Below are positions 5,160 to 12,730 of a stretch of 12,730 bases of DNA, one piece after another (the first letter of the stretch is position 1; each line of letters opens with the position of its first letter). Source of the DNA: Synechococcaceae bacterium WBB_10_009 (GTDB lineage Bacteria; Cyanobacteriota; Cyanobacteriia; PCC-6307; Cyanobiaceae); assembly GCA_010030955.1 (NCBI GenBank), contig RHBP01000039.1, positions 1-12,730 on the forward strand. The letters run 5' to 3'. Under the pieces are notes generated by a model. That model ran no database searches and was not told the origin of the DNA. It was given only the letters and a program-made list of their open reading frames with translations. Position numbers and translations under genes: made by a program.

Positions 5160-6785
5160 GTGGCGCAGCACCAGCCGAAGCCAACGCTGCTGATCCTGGC
5201 GGAACCGCTGCTGCGCCAAGGTCTGGAGCGCCTGCTAAGCGACGCCTACACCGTGGTGGAGCCCGGCGGTGAGGGCCCGGAATCGCCCCAGCCCAGCGGC
5301 GTGCAGCTGCTGCTCTGGAGCGTGGGCAGCACCATGCCGGCGGCCACCCTGGAGCGGGAGCTGCAGCAACTGCGGGAGCGCTGGCAGCCGGCGCCGCTGC
5401 TGCTGCTGCTGCCCGGCGAGGCCCGCTACCCGAGCGATTGGCTGCTGCAGCTGCCGGTGGAGGGGCTGCTGCAACAGGCCCAACCCGAGGAGATCCCCGG
5501 CGCCGTGGCCACCCTGCTGGAGGGGGGCCGGGTGCTGGAGCTGCGGCCCCTGGCCGCCGACGCCGACACCGGCGCCCCACCGCCCCAGGGCTTGGGGGTG
5601 TGGCTGCTGCGCAGCGGCCTCGAGCAGATCGAGCGGGAACAGCGCCGCTGCCAGGGCTGGCTGCAGCGCAGCCAGGGACTGCTCAGCCAGCTGATGCTGC
5701 GGGGCCGGCTGCGGGAGCTGGCCATGGCCCGCCGCCTGTTGCTGTGGCTGTGGGGCCCGATCAGCCTGGCCTTCGCCGATCAACCGGCCCCCCTGGACGA
5801 TCCCCAGCCCCCCCGCGGCACCACCATCACCGTGCGCGAACGCAGCGCCATCGGGGTGTGGCAGGCGATCCGCGGGCGCCTGGAGGGGGCCATTGAGGCC
5901 GGCCTGGACAACCGCAGCGGCCAACTGCTGGCCCTCGAAGGGCTGAACGCCCACCACCGCCGCGATCTGCTGCTGGCCCTGATCAGCCAGCTCGATCTGC
6001 TGCTGCTGCGGCTGCGCCACGACCAACTGCGCGGTGAGGCGCTGGAGCAGCGCTGGCAAGAGCTGCAGCCCGAGCTGCGCCGCCTCTCGCTGCGGGCCAT
6101 GGCCGGCGAATACGTGCAATTGCCCCAGCAAGGGGGCCTGCTCAAGGTGGCCGAAAGCCTCAGCGCCGCCGCCCAGCTGGACGGGGTCGACCCCGAACTG
6201 CCGGCGGCCCTGCCGATGCTCGGCTGCCTGGTGCAGGCCCAACCCCTGCTGGTGGAAGGGCGGCTGCTGCCCCCCGATGAACCCAAGGCGCTGCTGCAGC
6301 TGGAGGCCTTGATCAGCAACTGGTTGATCCGCAATGGCGAGCTGATCGCCGCCGATGTGCTCGCCTGCTGCAGCGAATGGCCCGAACTGCGCCGCTACCT
6401 GCTGCGGACCGACCTGCTGCCCACCCGCAACCTGGAGCGCCTGCGCAACCAGCTCAACGCCCAGCAGCGGTGGAGCAGCTGGTTTGAGCGGCCGGTGCAG
6501 CTCTACGAAAGCCAGCGCTTGCTCTACCGGCTCGAGGCCGGTGCCATCGCCCCCCTGCTGCTCACCGAGCCCCGCGATGCCGAACTGCGCCAGCTGGGCT
6601 GGGGCCAGCAGCTGGTGACCCTCAGCCTCGAGGCCCGCGATGCCCTGGCGCCGCAGCTCCAGGCCGCCCTGCGCCGCCTCGGTGATCTGGTGGTGGTGGT
6701 GCTCACCCAGGTGATCGGCCGCGCCATCGGTCTGGTGGGCCGCGGCGTTCTGCAGGGGTTGGGGCGCAGCGTCAGCCGCGGCTAA
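5160..6785 (+). CDS. DUF3685 protein with degenerate receiver-like N-terminus
   Basis: A 541-residue, Leu/Gln/Arg-rich protein that I assign to the cyanobacterial DUF3685 family, function unknown. Residues about 8-130 look like a response-regulator receiver fold: PTLLILAEPLLRQGLERLL at the start, a hydrophobic strand VQLLLWSVGS, a strand LLLLLPG, and an end VEGLLQQAQPEEIPGAVATLLEGG resembling the usual G-Y-L-x-K helix 5 region. The phospho-acceptor Asp expected after the VQLLLW strand is not there and the acidic pair near the N-terminus is missing, so it cannot be phosphorylated in the usual way. The rest (about 160-541) is helical, with LLLWLWGPISLAF around residue 200 and a final hydrophobic amphipathic stretch DLVVVVLTQVIGRAIGLVG that may touch a membrane. 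GTG 5160 is preferred; in-frame TTG 5130 overlaps the -10-like box. Confidence 0.75.
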   Translation: MAQHQPKPTLLILAEPLLRQGLERLLSDAYTVVEPGGEGPESPQPSGVQLLLWSVGSTMPAATLERELQQLRERWQPAPLLLLLPGEARYPSDWLLQLPVEGLLQQAQPEEIPGAVATLLEGGRVLELRPLAADADTGAPPPQGLGVWLLRSGLEQIEREQRRCQGWLQRSQGLLSQLMLRGRLRELAMARRLLLWLWGPISLAFADQPAPLDDPQPPRGTTITVRERSAIGVWQAIRGRLEGAIEAGLDNRSGQLLALEGLNAHHRRDLLLALISQLDLLLLRLRHDQLRGEALEQRWQELQPELRRLSLRAMAGEYVQLPQQGGLLKVAESLSAAAQLDGVDPELPAALPMLGCLVQAQPLLVEGRLLPPDEPKALLQLEALISNWLIRNGELIAADVLACCSEWPELRRYLLRTDLLPTRNLERLRNQLNAQQRWSSWFERPVQLYESQRLLYRLEAGAIAPLLLTEPRDAELRQLGWGQQLVTLSLEARDALAPQLQAALRRLGDLVVVVLTQVIGRAIGLVGRGVLQGLGRSVSRG

Positions 6786-6803
6786 GGCGCGCCAGCCAGC
6801 GGC

Positions 6804-6809
6804 CACAAT
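6804..6809 (+). promoter_or_regulatory. -10-like CACAAT for the thylakoid factor gene
   Basis: CACAAT sits within GGCCACAATGGCC, itself a small inverted repeat (GGCC/GGCC), and ends 24 nt before ATG 6834. The following bases match those after the CBS-gene box almost exactly (CACAATGG-CCAGCCCC). Probably drives this gene and the fumC that follows 8 bp after it. Confidence 0.42.
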
Positions 6810-6833
6810 GGCCCCAGCCCCCGCCGCTGCTTG

Positions 6834-7382
6834 ATGCCTGGACGTTTGGCCCGCCTGCTGCTCAGCCTGCTGCTGGCGCTGACGCTCCTGCCGGCGGCCG
6901 CCTTCGCCGCCCGCGACACCAACAGCTACGACGGCAACATCTACGCCCTCTATGCCGGCAACGGCTCCCTGGTGCCGCCCCGCAGCACCCTGGCCCAGGC
7001 CCTGGAGGAGCACCGCCCCGTGGTGCTGGGCTTCTTCCTCGACGACAGCGCCGCCAGCAAGCAGTACGCGGTGGTGTTCAACGAACTGCAGCGCCTCTGG
7101 GGCCGCACCGCCGAGCTGATCCTGCTGCCCACCGACCCCCTGCAGAACCGCCCCGGGCAGGGGGCCGGCGACCCCGCCACCTACTGGCATGGCGAAATCC
7201 CCCAGGTGGTGGTGTTCAACACCGCCGGCACGCCGGTGCTCGATCAAACCGGCCCCGTGAGCATCGATGCCATCAACGCCGCCCTCACGGAGGTCACCGG
7301 CCTCAAACCCCAGGGCGACGTGAAGCTCAGCCTCAACCGCGAGGTCAACGAGCTCAACAGCGAGATCGTGCCCGCCCGCTGA
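6834..7382 (+). CDS. Thylakoid membrane photosystem I accumulation factor (cysteine-free thioredoxin-like)
   Basis: A 182-residue secreted or lumenal protein. Residues 1-25 form a signal peptide: positive RLAR, a Leu-rich core, and AFA as the cleavage site. The mature part begins with YDGNIYALYAGNGSLVPP, which I recognise from the cyanobacterial family named in databases as thylakoid membrane photosystem I accumulation factor. It has a thioredoxin-like layout: strand PVVLGFFLDDS, helix KQYAVVFNELQRLWG, strand ELILLPTD, then a cis-Pro-like IPQVVVFNTAG, and a final helix AINAALTEVTGL. The product contains no cysteine at all, so no dithiol chemistry is possible; a chaperone-like role in photosystem I assembly is inference. 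A TTG lies directly before the chosen ATG (6831). It is followed after 8 bp by fumC, probably co-transcribed. Confidence 0.78.
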   Translation: MPGRLARLLLSLLLALTLLPAAAFAARDTNSYDGNIYALYAGNGSLVPPRSTLAQALEEHRPVVLGFFLDDSAASKQYAVVFNELQRLWGRTAELILLPTDPLQNRPGQGAGDPATYWHGEIPQVVVFNTAGTPVLDQTGPVSIDAINAALTEVTGLKPQGDVKLSLNREVNELNSEIVPAR

Positions 7383-7390
7383 GCGCATCC

Positions 7391-8753
<1,363 letters not shown>

Positions 8754-8756
8754 GCC

Positions 8757-8769
8757 GCCGGGGCCCGGC
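8757..8769. terminator. Short palindrome in the fumC/PhoH convergent gap
   Basis: GCCGGGGCCCGGC spans nearly the whole 15-bp gap between the convergent stops and reads the same on both strands apart from its centre. A 5-bp stem with a GGC loop could act on both transcripts, but it is short and lacks T-runs. Confidence 0.22.
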
Positions 8770-10160
8770 TAGAGCAGGTTGGCCGCCAACTCCGCCAGCT
8801 CACTGCGCTCGCCGCGCAGCAGGGTCACGTGGCCGGCGAGGGGTTGCCCCTTGAACCGCTCCACCAGCCAGGTGAGGCCATTGCTCTCGGCATCCACATA
8901 GGGGTTGTCGATCTGGTAGGGGTCGCCGGTGAACACGATCTTGGTGCCCTCGCCCACGCGGGTCACGATCGTTTTCACCTCATGGGGGGTGAGGTTCTGG
9001 GCCTCATCCACCACCATGAACTGATGCGGGATCGAGCGGCCGCGGATGTAGCTGATCGCCTCCACCTCCAGCAGCCCCATGCCCTTGAGGTCGGTCCAGT
9101 TGCTGCGCTGGGGGCGGTTGGCGCCGCCACGGCCCGATGCCCCGCGGGGGGTGTCGTCGTCGGCATTGCCCCCCAGCAGAAAATCCAAGTTGTCGATGAT
9201 CGGCTGCATCCAGGGGCCCATCTTTTCCTCAAGGCTGCCGGGCAAAAAGCCGATCTCCTTGCCCAGGGAGATCACCGGCCGGGTCACCAGCAGGCGTTCA
9301 TAGAGGTGCTCATCCGCCACCTGGTGCAGGCCGGCCGCCAGGGCCAGCAGCGTTTTGCCGGTGCCCGCCTTGCCCACCAGGGTGAGCAGCTGCACGGCGG
9401 GATCCAGCAGCAGATCCAGGGCAAACGTTTGCTCGCGGTTGCGGGCGGCCACCTTGCCGAGCCGCACCTTGCCGGCCCGTTGCAGGGGCAGCAGCGCCTG
9501 GCGGCGGCCGTCGTAGCGGGCCAGCAGGGTGTGGTTGGGCTGGGCCTGGTCCACCAGCGTCACCCCCTCGTTGGCCTGCAGGGTGACCCCCTGGGCTGAG
9601 GGCAGCTCCGCCAGGGGCAGCCCCCCTTCGCCGCGGAGCGCCTCCATGGCGGTGGCGCTGGCGCTCAGCTCACACACGCCGGGGTAGAGGTCGGCGATGT
9701 CGACCTTGTCGGTGGTGTAGTCCTGCGCCGTGAGGCCCACCGCATCGGCCTTGATGCGCAGGTTGGTGTCCTTGGTGACGAGCACCACCGGCGGTTGGTC
9801 GGCGATCAGGCCGGAGCGCAGCTGCTCCAGCGCCACCGCCAGGATGTTGTTGTCGCCGTTGCCGCCCTTGAGCTCAGGGGGCAACTGCGCCAGGGTCTCG
9901 CTGCGGCAGAACACCACCTGCAGGCTGCCGCCGTTGGCGTCGATGGGCACGCCGTCAGCCAGGTTGCCCTTCTCCCGCAGGCCATCCAGCAGCCGCGAAA
10001 TCTGACGGGCATTGCGGCCCTTTTCGGAGGGGTCGCGCTTGAAGCGGTCGATCTCCTCCACCACCTCAATCGGGATCACCACCGCGTTGTCTTCAAAACG
10101 GGTGAGGGCCTGGGGGTCATGCAGCAGCACATTCGTGTCGAGAACGAAGGTCTTGCGCAT
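8769..10160 (-). CDS. PIN domain-PhoH ATPase fusion (PhoH2 type)
   Basis: A 463-residue cytoplasmic protein. Residues 1-150 form a PIN nuclease-like domain with the acidic cluster D8 (VLDTNVLLHD), E35/E36 (VVEEIDRF), D103 (GDNNILAVAL) and D131 (TKDTNLRIKADAVGL). Residues 240-463 form the PhoH P-loop ATPase with Walker A GKAGTGKT (263-270), TRPVISLGKEIGFLPG (293-308), Walker B FMVVDEAQN (381-389), and a sensor-like FTGDPYQID (410-418). PIN-PhoH proteins are reported as RNA helicase/RNases, sometimes in toxin-antitoxin-like pairs; no small partner gene is seen upstream here, so an RNA processing role is the safer reading. An Asp/Gly/Arg-rich insert at about 331-353 lies between the two ATPase parts. 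It converges on fumC (15 bp) and is divergent from the F420-ligase-like gene. Complete, with family-typical length. Confidence 0.93.
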   Translation of the reverse strand: MRKTFVLDTNVLLHDPQALTRFEDNAVVIPIEVVEEIDRFKRDPSEKGRNARQISRLLDGLREKGNLADGVPIDANGGSLQVVFCRSETLAQLPPELKGGNGDNNILAVALEQLRSGLIADQPPVVLVTKDTNLRIKADAVGLTAQDYTTDKVDIADLYPGVCELSASATAMEALRGEGGLPLAELPSAQGVTLQANEGVTLVDQAQPNHTLLARYDGRRQALLPLQRAGKVRLGKVAARNREQTFALDLLLDPAVQLLTLVGKAGTGKTLLALAAGLHQVADEHLYERLLVTRPVISLGKEIGFLPGSLEEKMGPWMQPIIDNLDFLLGGNADDDTPRGASGRGGANRPQRSNWTDLKGMGLLEVEAISYIRGRSIPHQFMVVDEAQNLTPHEVKTIVTRVGEGTKIVFTGDPYQIDNPYVDAESNGLTWLVERFKGQPLAGHVTLLRGERSELAELAANLL

Positions 10161-10186
10161 GGGGGCCCTGCCGTGGCGGTGCCGAA

Positions 10187-10192
10187 ACGGTA
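10187..10192 (-). promoter_or_regulatory. -10-like TACCGT for the PIN-PhoH gene
   Basis: On the minus strand CTCCTACCGTTTCGG contains TACCGT, matching TAnnnT, 26 nt upstream of the ATG at 10160. Same geometry as the other boxes listed. Confidence 0.3.
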
Positions 10193-10216
10193 GGAGGCTT
10201 CTCCGGCCGCAAGCCC

Positions 10217-10222
10217 TACGCT
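10217..10222 (+). promoter_or_regulatory. -10-like TACGCT for the F420-ligase-like gene
   Basis: CCCTACGCTCCCGC contains TACGCT, ending 24 nt before TTG 10247. It supports the TTG start, since no ATG or GTG lies at a suitable place. Confidence 0.3.
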
Positions 10223-10246
10223 CCCGCAGAACTCAACGCGCTGGCC

Positions 10247-11425
10247 TTGCATCCCCTGATCGCCGTTCTGCTGATCGCCGCCCTGGTGTTCGCCCTGGCG
10301 TTGCTGTGGCTGGAGGCCCGCCACCGCCTGCGCCCCGCCTCACCGCTGCGGCTCAGCAGCACCGGCTGGAAGGTGAAGGGCAAATCCGAGCAGCTGGTGG
10401 TGGTGAAGGGGCGGATCCGCATCAGCAACCCCCATCCGCGCATGGAGGTGTTCGTGCCGGAGCTGCACCTGGAGCCCACCCTGCTGGGCCGCGGCGACCT
10501 CAGCGCCCTCACGGTGAGCACCGCCATCACCCCCCACCACCCCGATGAGCAGGCGCGCCCCGACGGCTACTGGTTCGCCTACATCGTGAAGGGCCACAAG
10601 TGCACCGAAGCGGAGCTGAGCGTGCGCATCAGCGCCCCGGCCGGCACCGACCTGCGGGCCCTGCTCGACACCCTCTGGCTGCAGATCCGCTGGGTGCACT
10701 ACGGCCCCTTCGGACGGCTGGAGCGCCGCGATGCCGTGCTGGTGCCCCTGCGCAAGCCCGCGCCCGCCCAACCCGACAGCCCCCGCTGGCGCCAGGGCGA
10801 CCGCTGCAGCGTGCTGCCGATCCGCACCCACCTGCTCGGCAGCCTCGACGACCCGGCCGAGGTGCTGCGCCACTACGCCGGCGCCGTGCTGCAACCCGGC
10901 GACGTGCTCACCATCGGCGAGACGCCCCTGGCGGTGATGCAGGGCCGCTACAACCACCCGGCCAACCTGGAGCCCTCCAGCCTGGCGCGGTTGCTCTGCC
11001 GGGTGTTCCACCCCACCAGCTCCCTGGCCACCGCCTGCGGCCTGCAGACCCTGATCGACACCGTGGGCCCGGCCCGGGTGCTGTGCGCCTGGCTGCTGGG
11101 CACCGGCCTCAAGCTGGTGGGCTCCAAGGGCTGGTTCTACCGGCTGGCCGGCGAACAGGCCCGCCTGATCGACGACGTCACCGGCACCACACCCCCCTAC
11201 GACCAAACCATCGTGCTGGGCCCCCGCGACAGCCAGCAGGTGTGCCGCCAGCTGGCCGCCGAGCTGGGGGTCGCCGTGGCGGTGGTGGATGTGAACGACC
11301 TGGGCCGCGTCAAGGTGCTGGCCTCGAGCCCGGGCTGCGACGAGGCGTTGCTGGAACGCGCCCTGCGCCCCAACCCCGCCGGCAATGCCAACGAGCGCAC
11401 GCCGCTGGTGCTGGTTCGCCCGTAG
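10247..11425 (+). CDS. F420-0:gamma-glutamyl ligase-like (CofE-fold) membrane-anchored protein
   Basis: A 392-residue protein starting at TTG. Residues 4-22 (LIAVLLIAALVFALALLWL) are a single N-terminal membrane segment. Residues 38-170 form a beta-rich domain of unknown role (VVVKGRIRISNPHPRMEVFVPEL). Residues about 188-392 resemble the CofE fold: PIRTHLL, GDVLTIGETPLAVMQGR (218-234), a middle part with LLGTGLKLVGSKGWFYRLAG and AELGVAVAVVDVNDLG, and GNANERTPLVLVRP at the end. CofE adds glutamates to coenzyme F420-0; the residues at the nucleotide and metal sites cannot be verified by eye. Cyanobacterial homologues are often named F420 ligase, but no F420 biosynthesis gene is in the window, and the membrane anchor plus extra domain point to a different substrate. 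Divergent from PIN-PhoH. Confidence 0.78.
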   Translation: MHPLIAVLLIAALVFALALLWLEARHRLRPASPLRLSSTGWKVKGKSEQLVVVKGRIRISNPHPRMEVFVPELHLEPTLLGRGDLSALTVSTAITPHHPDEQARPDGYWFAYIVKGHKCTEAELSVRISAPAGTDLRALLDTLWLQIRWVHYGPFGRLERRDAVLVPLRKPAPAQPDSPRWRQGDRCSVLPIRTHLLGSLDDPAEVLRHYAGAVLQPGDVLTIGETPLAVMQGRYNHPANLEPSSLARLLCRVFHPTSSLATACGLQTLIDTVGPARVLCAWLLGTGLKLVGSKGWFYRLAGEQARLIDDVTGTTPPYDQTIVLGPRDSQQVCRQLAAELGVAVAVVDVNDLGRVKVLASSPGCDEALLERALRPNPAGNANERTPLVLVRP

Positions 11426-11434
11426 GGCCGATCG

Positions 11435-11447
11435 CCCATAGCATGGG
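11435..11447. repeat. Perfect short inverted repeat CCCAT-AGC-ATGGG
   Basis: This 5-bp stem with a 3-nt loop lies 10 bp after the F420-ligase-like stop. It also contains TAGCAT (11439-11444), a TAnnnT -10-like box for the gene remnant that follows. It could be a weak terminator, an operator, or part of the promoter. Confidence 0.3.
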
Positions 11448-11776
11448 TGGAGGCCTGCTTCTGGCAGCCGGGCCCCCTGCTTGCCGTGCCCCCAGCACCT
11501 CCCGCAGCCACCACGCCGAGCCCCGCCGGCCTCCAGGGCGGCGGCCCGCTCAGCGTTCAGCCCCTCAAGGCCTGGCAGCTGCCGCTGCTGCAGGACGCGG
11601 CCTATGACGACCTGATTCCCCTGCTGCAGCGGGCCCTGTTGCTGCAGGGGCCCGAACGGCTGCTGCACAGCCTGGCGCCGCGCCCCTCCCTGGCCCCGGA
11701 GGTGCTGGTGGCCCACCGCGACCCCCAACAGCCCCTGGGGGTGGTGGTGAGCGAACGCTGCAACCGCAGCGGCAGC
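11447..11776 (+). pseudogene. Probable GNAT N-acetyltransferase, N-terminal remnant
   Basis: GTG at 11447, or more likely GTG at 11486 given the -10-like box at 11439, opens a frame containing LSVQPLKAWQLPLLQDAAYDD, LIPLLQRALLLQGPERLL, PSLAPEVLVAHRDPQQP and LGVVVSERCNRSGS. The last part looks like the strand preceding the acetyl-CoA loop of a GNAT protein (a G-V-V-V-S-E-R-x-N-R-x-G-S pattern I associate with picocyanobacterial GNATs). The acetyl-CoA loop (Q/RxxGxG/A) that should follow is absent. From about 11777 the frame reads only the antisense of the DUF3188 gene and closes at 11905. The 3' half of the gene is therefore missing. The family call is tentative; the truncation is better supported because the reverse strand is clearly coding there. 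Confidence 0.5.
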
Positions 11777-11934
11777 GTCAGCAGCAGAAGCAGCAGCGAG
11801 ATGGCGAGCCCGGCGAGATCCACCTGGTCGGTGCGCCAGCCCGGGGCGAGCAGCTGCAGAGGGCGGCTGGCCAACCAGCCCAGCCCCAACAGCCCAGGCA
11901 CGTAGAGCAGCGTGCCCCACCAGCGAGGTTTCAT
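11757..11934 (-). pseudogene. DUF3188-like small membrane protein, 3' end lost
   Basis: ATG at 11934 begins MKPRWWGTLLYVPGLLGLGW, a first hydrophobic segment. A short polar linker APGWRTDQVD follows, then a second segment LAGLAISLLLLLLTLPLRLQ. Two membrane spans in about 60 residues, next to clpS, fit the cyanobacterial DUF3188 family (function unknown). The reading frame does not stop after the second span but runs on to 11602 through the antisense of the GNAT remnant. The natural C-terminus therefore appears missing or the tail replaced. The clpS stop and this start overlap (ATGA, 11931-11934), indicating translational coupling, so it is a genuine gene start. The boundary with the foreign tail lies around 11757-11781. 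Confidence 0.55.
11765..11798. repeat. GCAGC-rich low-complexity stretch at the GNAT/DUF3188 join
   Basis: Repeated GCAGC/GCAGCAG units (GCAGCGGCAGCGTCAGCAGC and onward) cover the position where one coding signal ends and the other begins. Such microhomology favours deletion during replication as well as graph collapse during assembly. Confidence 0.55.
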
Positions 11935-12260
11935 TCCTCGGGCTCGATCGTGCTGGTCAGGCCCTTGGCTTTGAGGGTCTCGCAGTAGAACTCGGCCGGC
12001 TCGAGATCGCAGACGATCACCAGGCCCACGCCGGTGTTGTGGGCTTCGAGCATCACGGCGATGGCGTCCTGCTCGCTCAACGACGGCACCACCTGGCGCA
12101 GGGTCATCACCACGTACTCCATGGAGTTGACCGGGTCGTTGTGCAGCAGCACCTTGTAGCGCGGTGAAGGCTTGCGCACCCGCTCGGGCGCCTTTTCCAT
12201 GACGGCAGCGCCGCCGCCCTCGCGCGAGGGGGTCTGGGTAGCAATCACCGAGCTGGGCAT
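11931..12260 (-). CDS. clpS: ATP-dependent Clp protease adaptor ClpS
   Basis: A 109-residue adaptor that delivers N-degron substrates to the ClpC/ClpP-type protease in the cytoplasm. After a flexible N-terminus (residues 1-30) comes YKVLLHNDPVNSMEYVV, with the pocket residues N41 and D42 that hold the substrate alpha-amino group and M47 in the gatekeeper position. H74 in EAHNTG is the conserved pocket histidine. GLVIVCDLEPAEFYCETLKAKGL completes the alpha/beta fold. The frame is open to 12335, but ATG 12260 follows a -10-like TAAACT and gives a normal length; MEKAPERV at residue 21 is a further possible start. Its TGA overlaps the ATG of the DUF3188 gene. LL-DAP aminotransferase ends 71 bp upstream. 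Confidence 0.93.
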   Translation of the reverse strand: MPSSVIATQTPSREGGGAAVMEKAPERVRKPSPRYKVLLHNDPVNSMEYVVMTLRQVVPSLSEQDAIAVMLEAHNTGVGLVIVCDLEPAEFYCETLKAKGLTSTIEPEE

Positions 12261-12288
12261 CAACGCAGAACCGGCTTGCAGGACAGAG

Positions 12289-12294
12289 AGTTTA
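12289..12294 (-). promoter_or_regulatory. -10-like TAAACT for clpS
   Basis: In the 71-bp gap after the aminotransferase stop, the minus strand reads CCGTAAACTCTCTG. TAAACT fits TAnnnT and ends 28 nt before ATG 12260. It is one of the few AT-rich spots in the region. Confidence 0.35.
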
Positions 12295-12331
12295 CGGATC
12301 GCAGCAGGCGAGAGTGCATTGGGCCTGGTGC

Positions 12332-12730
12332 TCAACCGGCCAGGGCCGCTTTGATGCGGCGCATCGCTTCGTCGACGTTGGCGCGGCTGTTGAAGGCCGA
12401 CAACCTGAAGTAGCCCTCACCGGCGGCGCCGAAGCCACTGCCCGGGGTGCCCACAACGTGGGCCTTGCCCAGCAGCCGATCAAAGAACCCCCAGGAGTCG
12501 ATGCCCGCAGGCGTCTTGATCCACACGTAGGGGGCCTGCTCACCGCCGTACACCGCCAGGCCGGCGTCGCTGAGCTCGCGGCGGATGATCGCAGCGTTCT
12601 CCATGTAAAACGCAATCAGGGCCTTGACCTGGGCCTGGCCCTCGGGGCTGTAGACGGCCTCGGCACCGCGCTGCACGATGTAGCTCACGCCGTTGAACTT
12701 GGTGCACTGGCGCCGGTTCCACAGGCCCCA
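12332..12730 (-). CDS. dapL: LL-diaminopimelate aminotransferase (DapL), C-terminal part
   Basis: The frame is open to the window edge, so only the last 132 residues of a roughly 410-residue PLP enzyme are present. Visible landmarks are LWNRRQCTKFNGVSYIVQRG, AEAVYSPEGQAQ, AAIIRRELSDAGLAVYGG, APYVWIKTPAG, SWGFFDRLLGKAHVVGTPG and GEGYFRLSAFN. The Arg of YFRLSAFN is the fold-type I carboxylate-binding residue. DapL converts tetrahydrodipicolinate directly to LL-diaminopimelate using glutamate, the route used by cyanobacteria and plants for lysine and peptidoglycan precursors. The aromatic-rich KFNGVSY segment and GFFDRLL are characteristic of DapL rather than aspartate aminotransferases. ClpS follows downstream on the same strand. 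Confidence 0.93.
   Translation of the reverse strand, partial: WGLWNRRQCTKFNGVSYIVQRGAEAVYSPEGQAQVKALIAFYMENAAIIRRELSDAGLAVYGGEQAPYVWIKTPAGIDSWGFFDRLLGKAHVVGTPGSGFGAAGEGYFRLSAFNSRANVDEAMRRIKAALAG

Noticed and set aside
4610..5272. 220-residue Fur-like protein with a novel C-terminal extension
   Set aside because: The normal Fur tail is present in the neighbouring frame, and the extension is biased sequence overlapping the next gene, so a frameshift explains it better.
5235..7388. 717-residue open frame on the minus strand, opposite DUF3685 and the thylakoid factor
   Set aside because: It is low-complexity (Gln, Gly, Ala, His rich), has no recognisable domain, and lies antisense to two well-supported genes. 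Such long antisense frames are a by-product of high GC at third codon positions.
8829..9599. 256-residue plus-strand frame inside the PIN-PhoH gene
   Set aside because: Antisense of a complete PhoH ATPase with intact Walker motifs.
8769..10160. PIN-PhoH as a toxin-antitoxin system
   Set aside because: No small antitoxin-like reading frame lies directly upstream of its start; the divergent F420-ligase-like gene begins 86 bp away.
10340..11920. 526-residue minus-strand open frame opposite the F420-ligase-like gene
   Set aside because: Same antisense low-complexity composition; the plus strand encodes a coherent membrane anchor and ligase-like domain.

Overview
The window looks like a piece of a high-GC picocyanobacterial chromosome (Cyanobium / Synechococcus type). 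GC is very high, and the gene content fits: an LL-diaminopimelate aminotransferase, ClpS, a CSP41-like atypical SDR, a thylakoid photosystem I accumulation factor, a DUF3685 protein, a Fur-family regulator, and small cyanobacterial families (Trp-rich TIGR02450, DUF3188). I see no phage, plasmid, insertion sequence, CRISPR array, rRNA or tRNA. Assignments come from reading the protein sequences, not from database searches.

Layout. 1-774 (+): C-terminal part of an unrecognised protein with a Pro-rich tail. 784-1251 (-): two-CBS-domain protein. 1286-1816 (+): PgsA-type CDP-alcohol phosphatidyltransferase. 1901-2821 (-): CSP41-like epimerase-fold protein. 2908-4595 (+): a tightly packed run of a Coq4-family protein, a Trp-rich domain whose GTG start overlaps the coq4 stop, and hisA, with no stop codon between the last two. 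4610-5088 (+): Fur-family regulator broken by an apparent one-base frameshift. 5160-6785 (+): DUF3685 protein with a degenerate receiver-like N-terminus. 6834-7382 (+): cysteine-free thioredoxin-like lumenal protein. 7391-8753 (+): class II fumarase, broken internally. 8769-10160 (-): PIN-PhoH ATPase. 10247-11425 (+): F420-0:gamma-glutamyl ligase-like membrane protein. 11447-11776 (+) and 11757-11934 (-): remnants of a probable GNAT acetyltransferase and a DUF3188 protein, apparently joined nose to nose. 11931-12260 (-): clpS. 12332-12730 (-): C-terminal part of LL-DAP aminotransferase.

The genes are mostly housekeeping: phospholipid synthesis, histidine synthesis, lysine/peptidoglycan precursor synthesis, the TCA cycle, N-degron proteolysis and photosystem assembly. 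They lie in short, independently promoted units. Many starts are preceded 21-28 nt upstream by a -10-like hexamer (CACAAT, CACACT, TATAAC, TACCTT, TACGCT, TACCGT, TAAACT) with no obvious Shine-Dalgarno. I used this regularity to choose starts.

I did not find a new defence or mobile system. The most notable points are three coding lesions in 12.7 kb (fur, fumC, GNAT/DUF3188), which point either to assembly error in a metagenomic contig or to real gene decay; the in-frame Trp-rich/HisA fusion; and homologues of quinone- and F420-pathway enzymes in a lineage where their usual substrates are doubtful.
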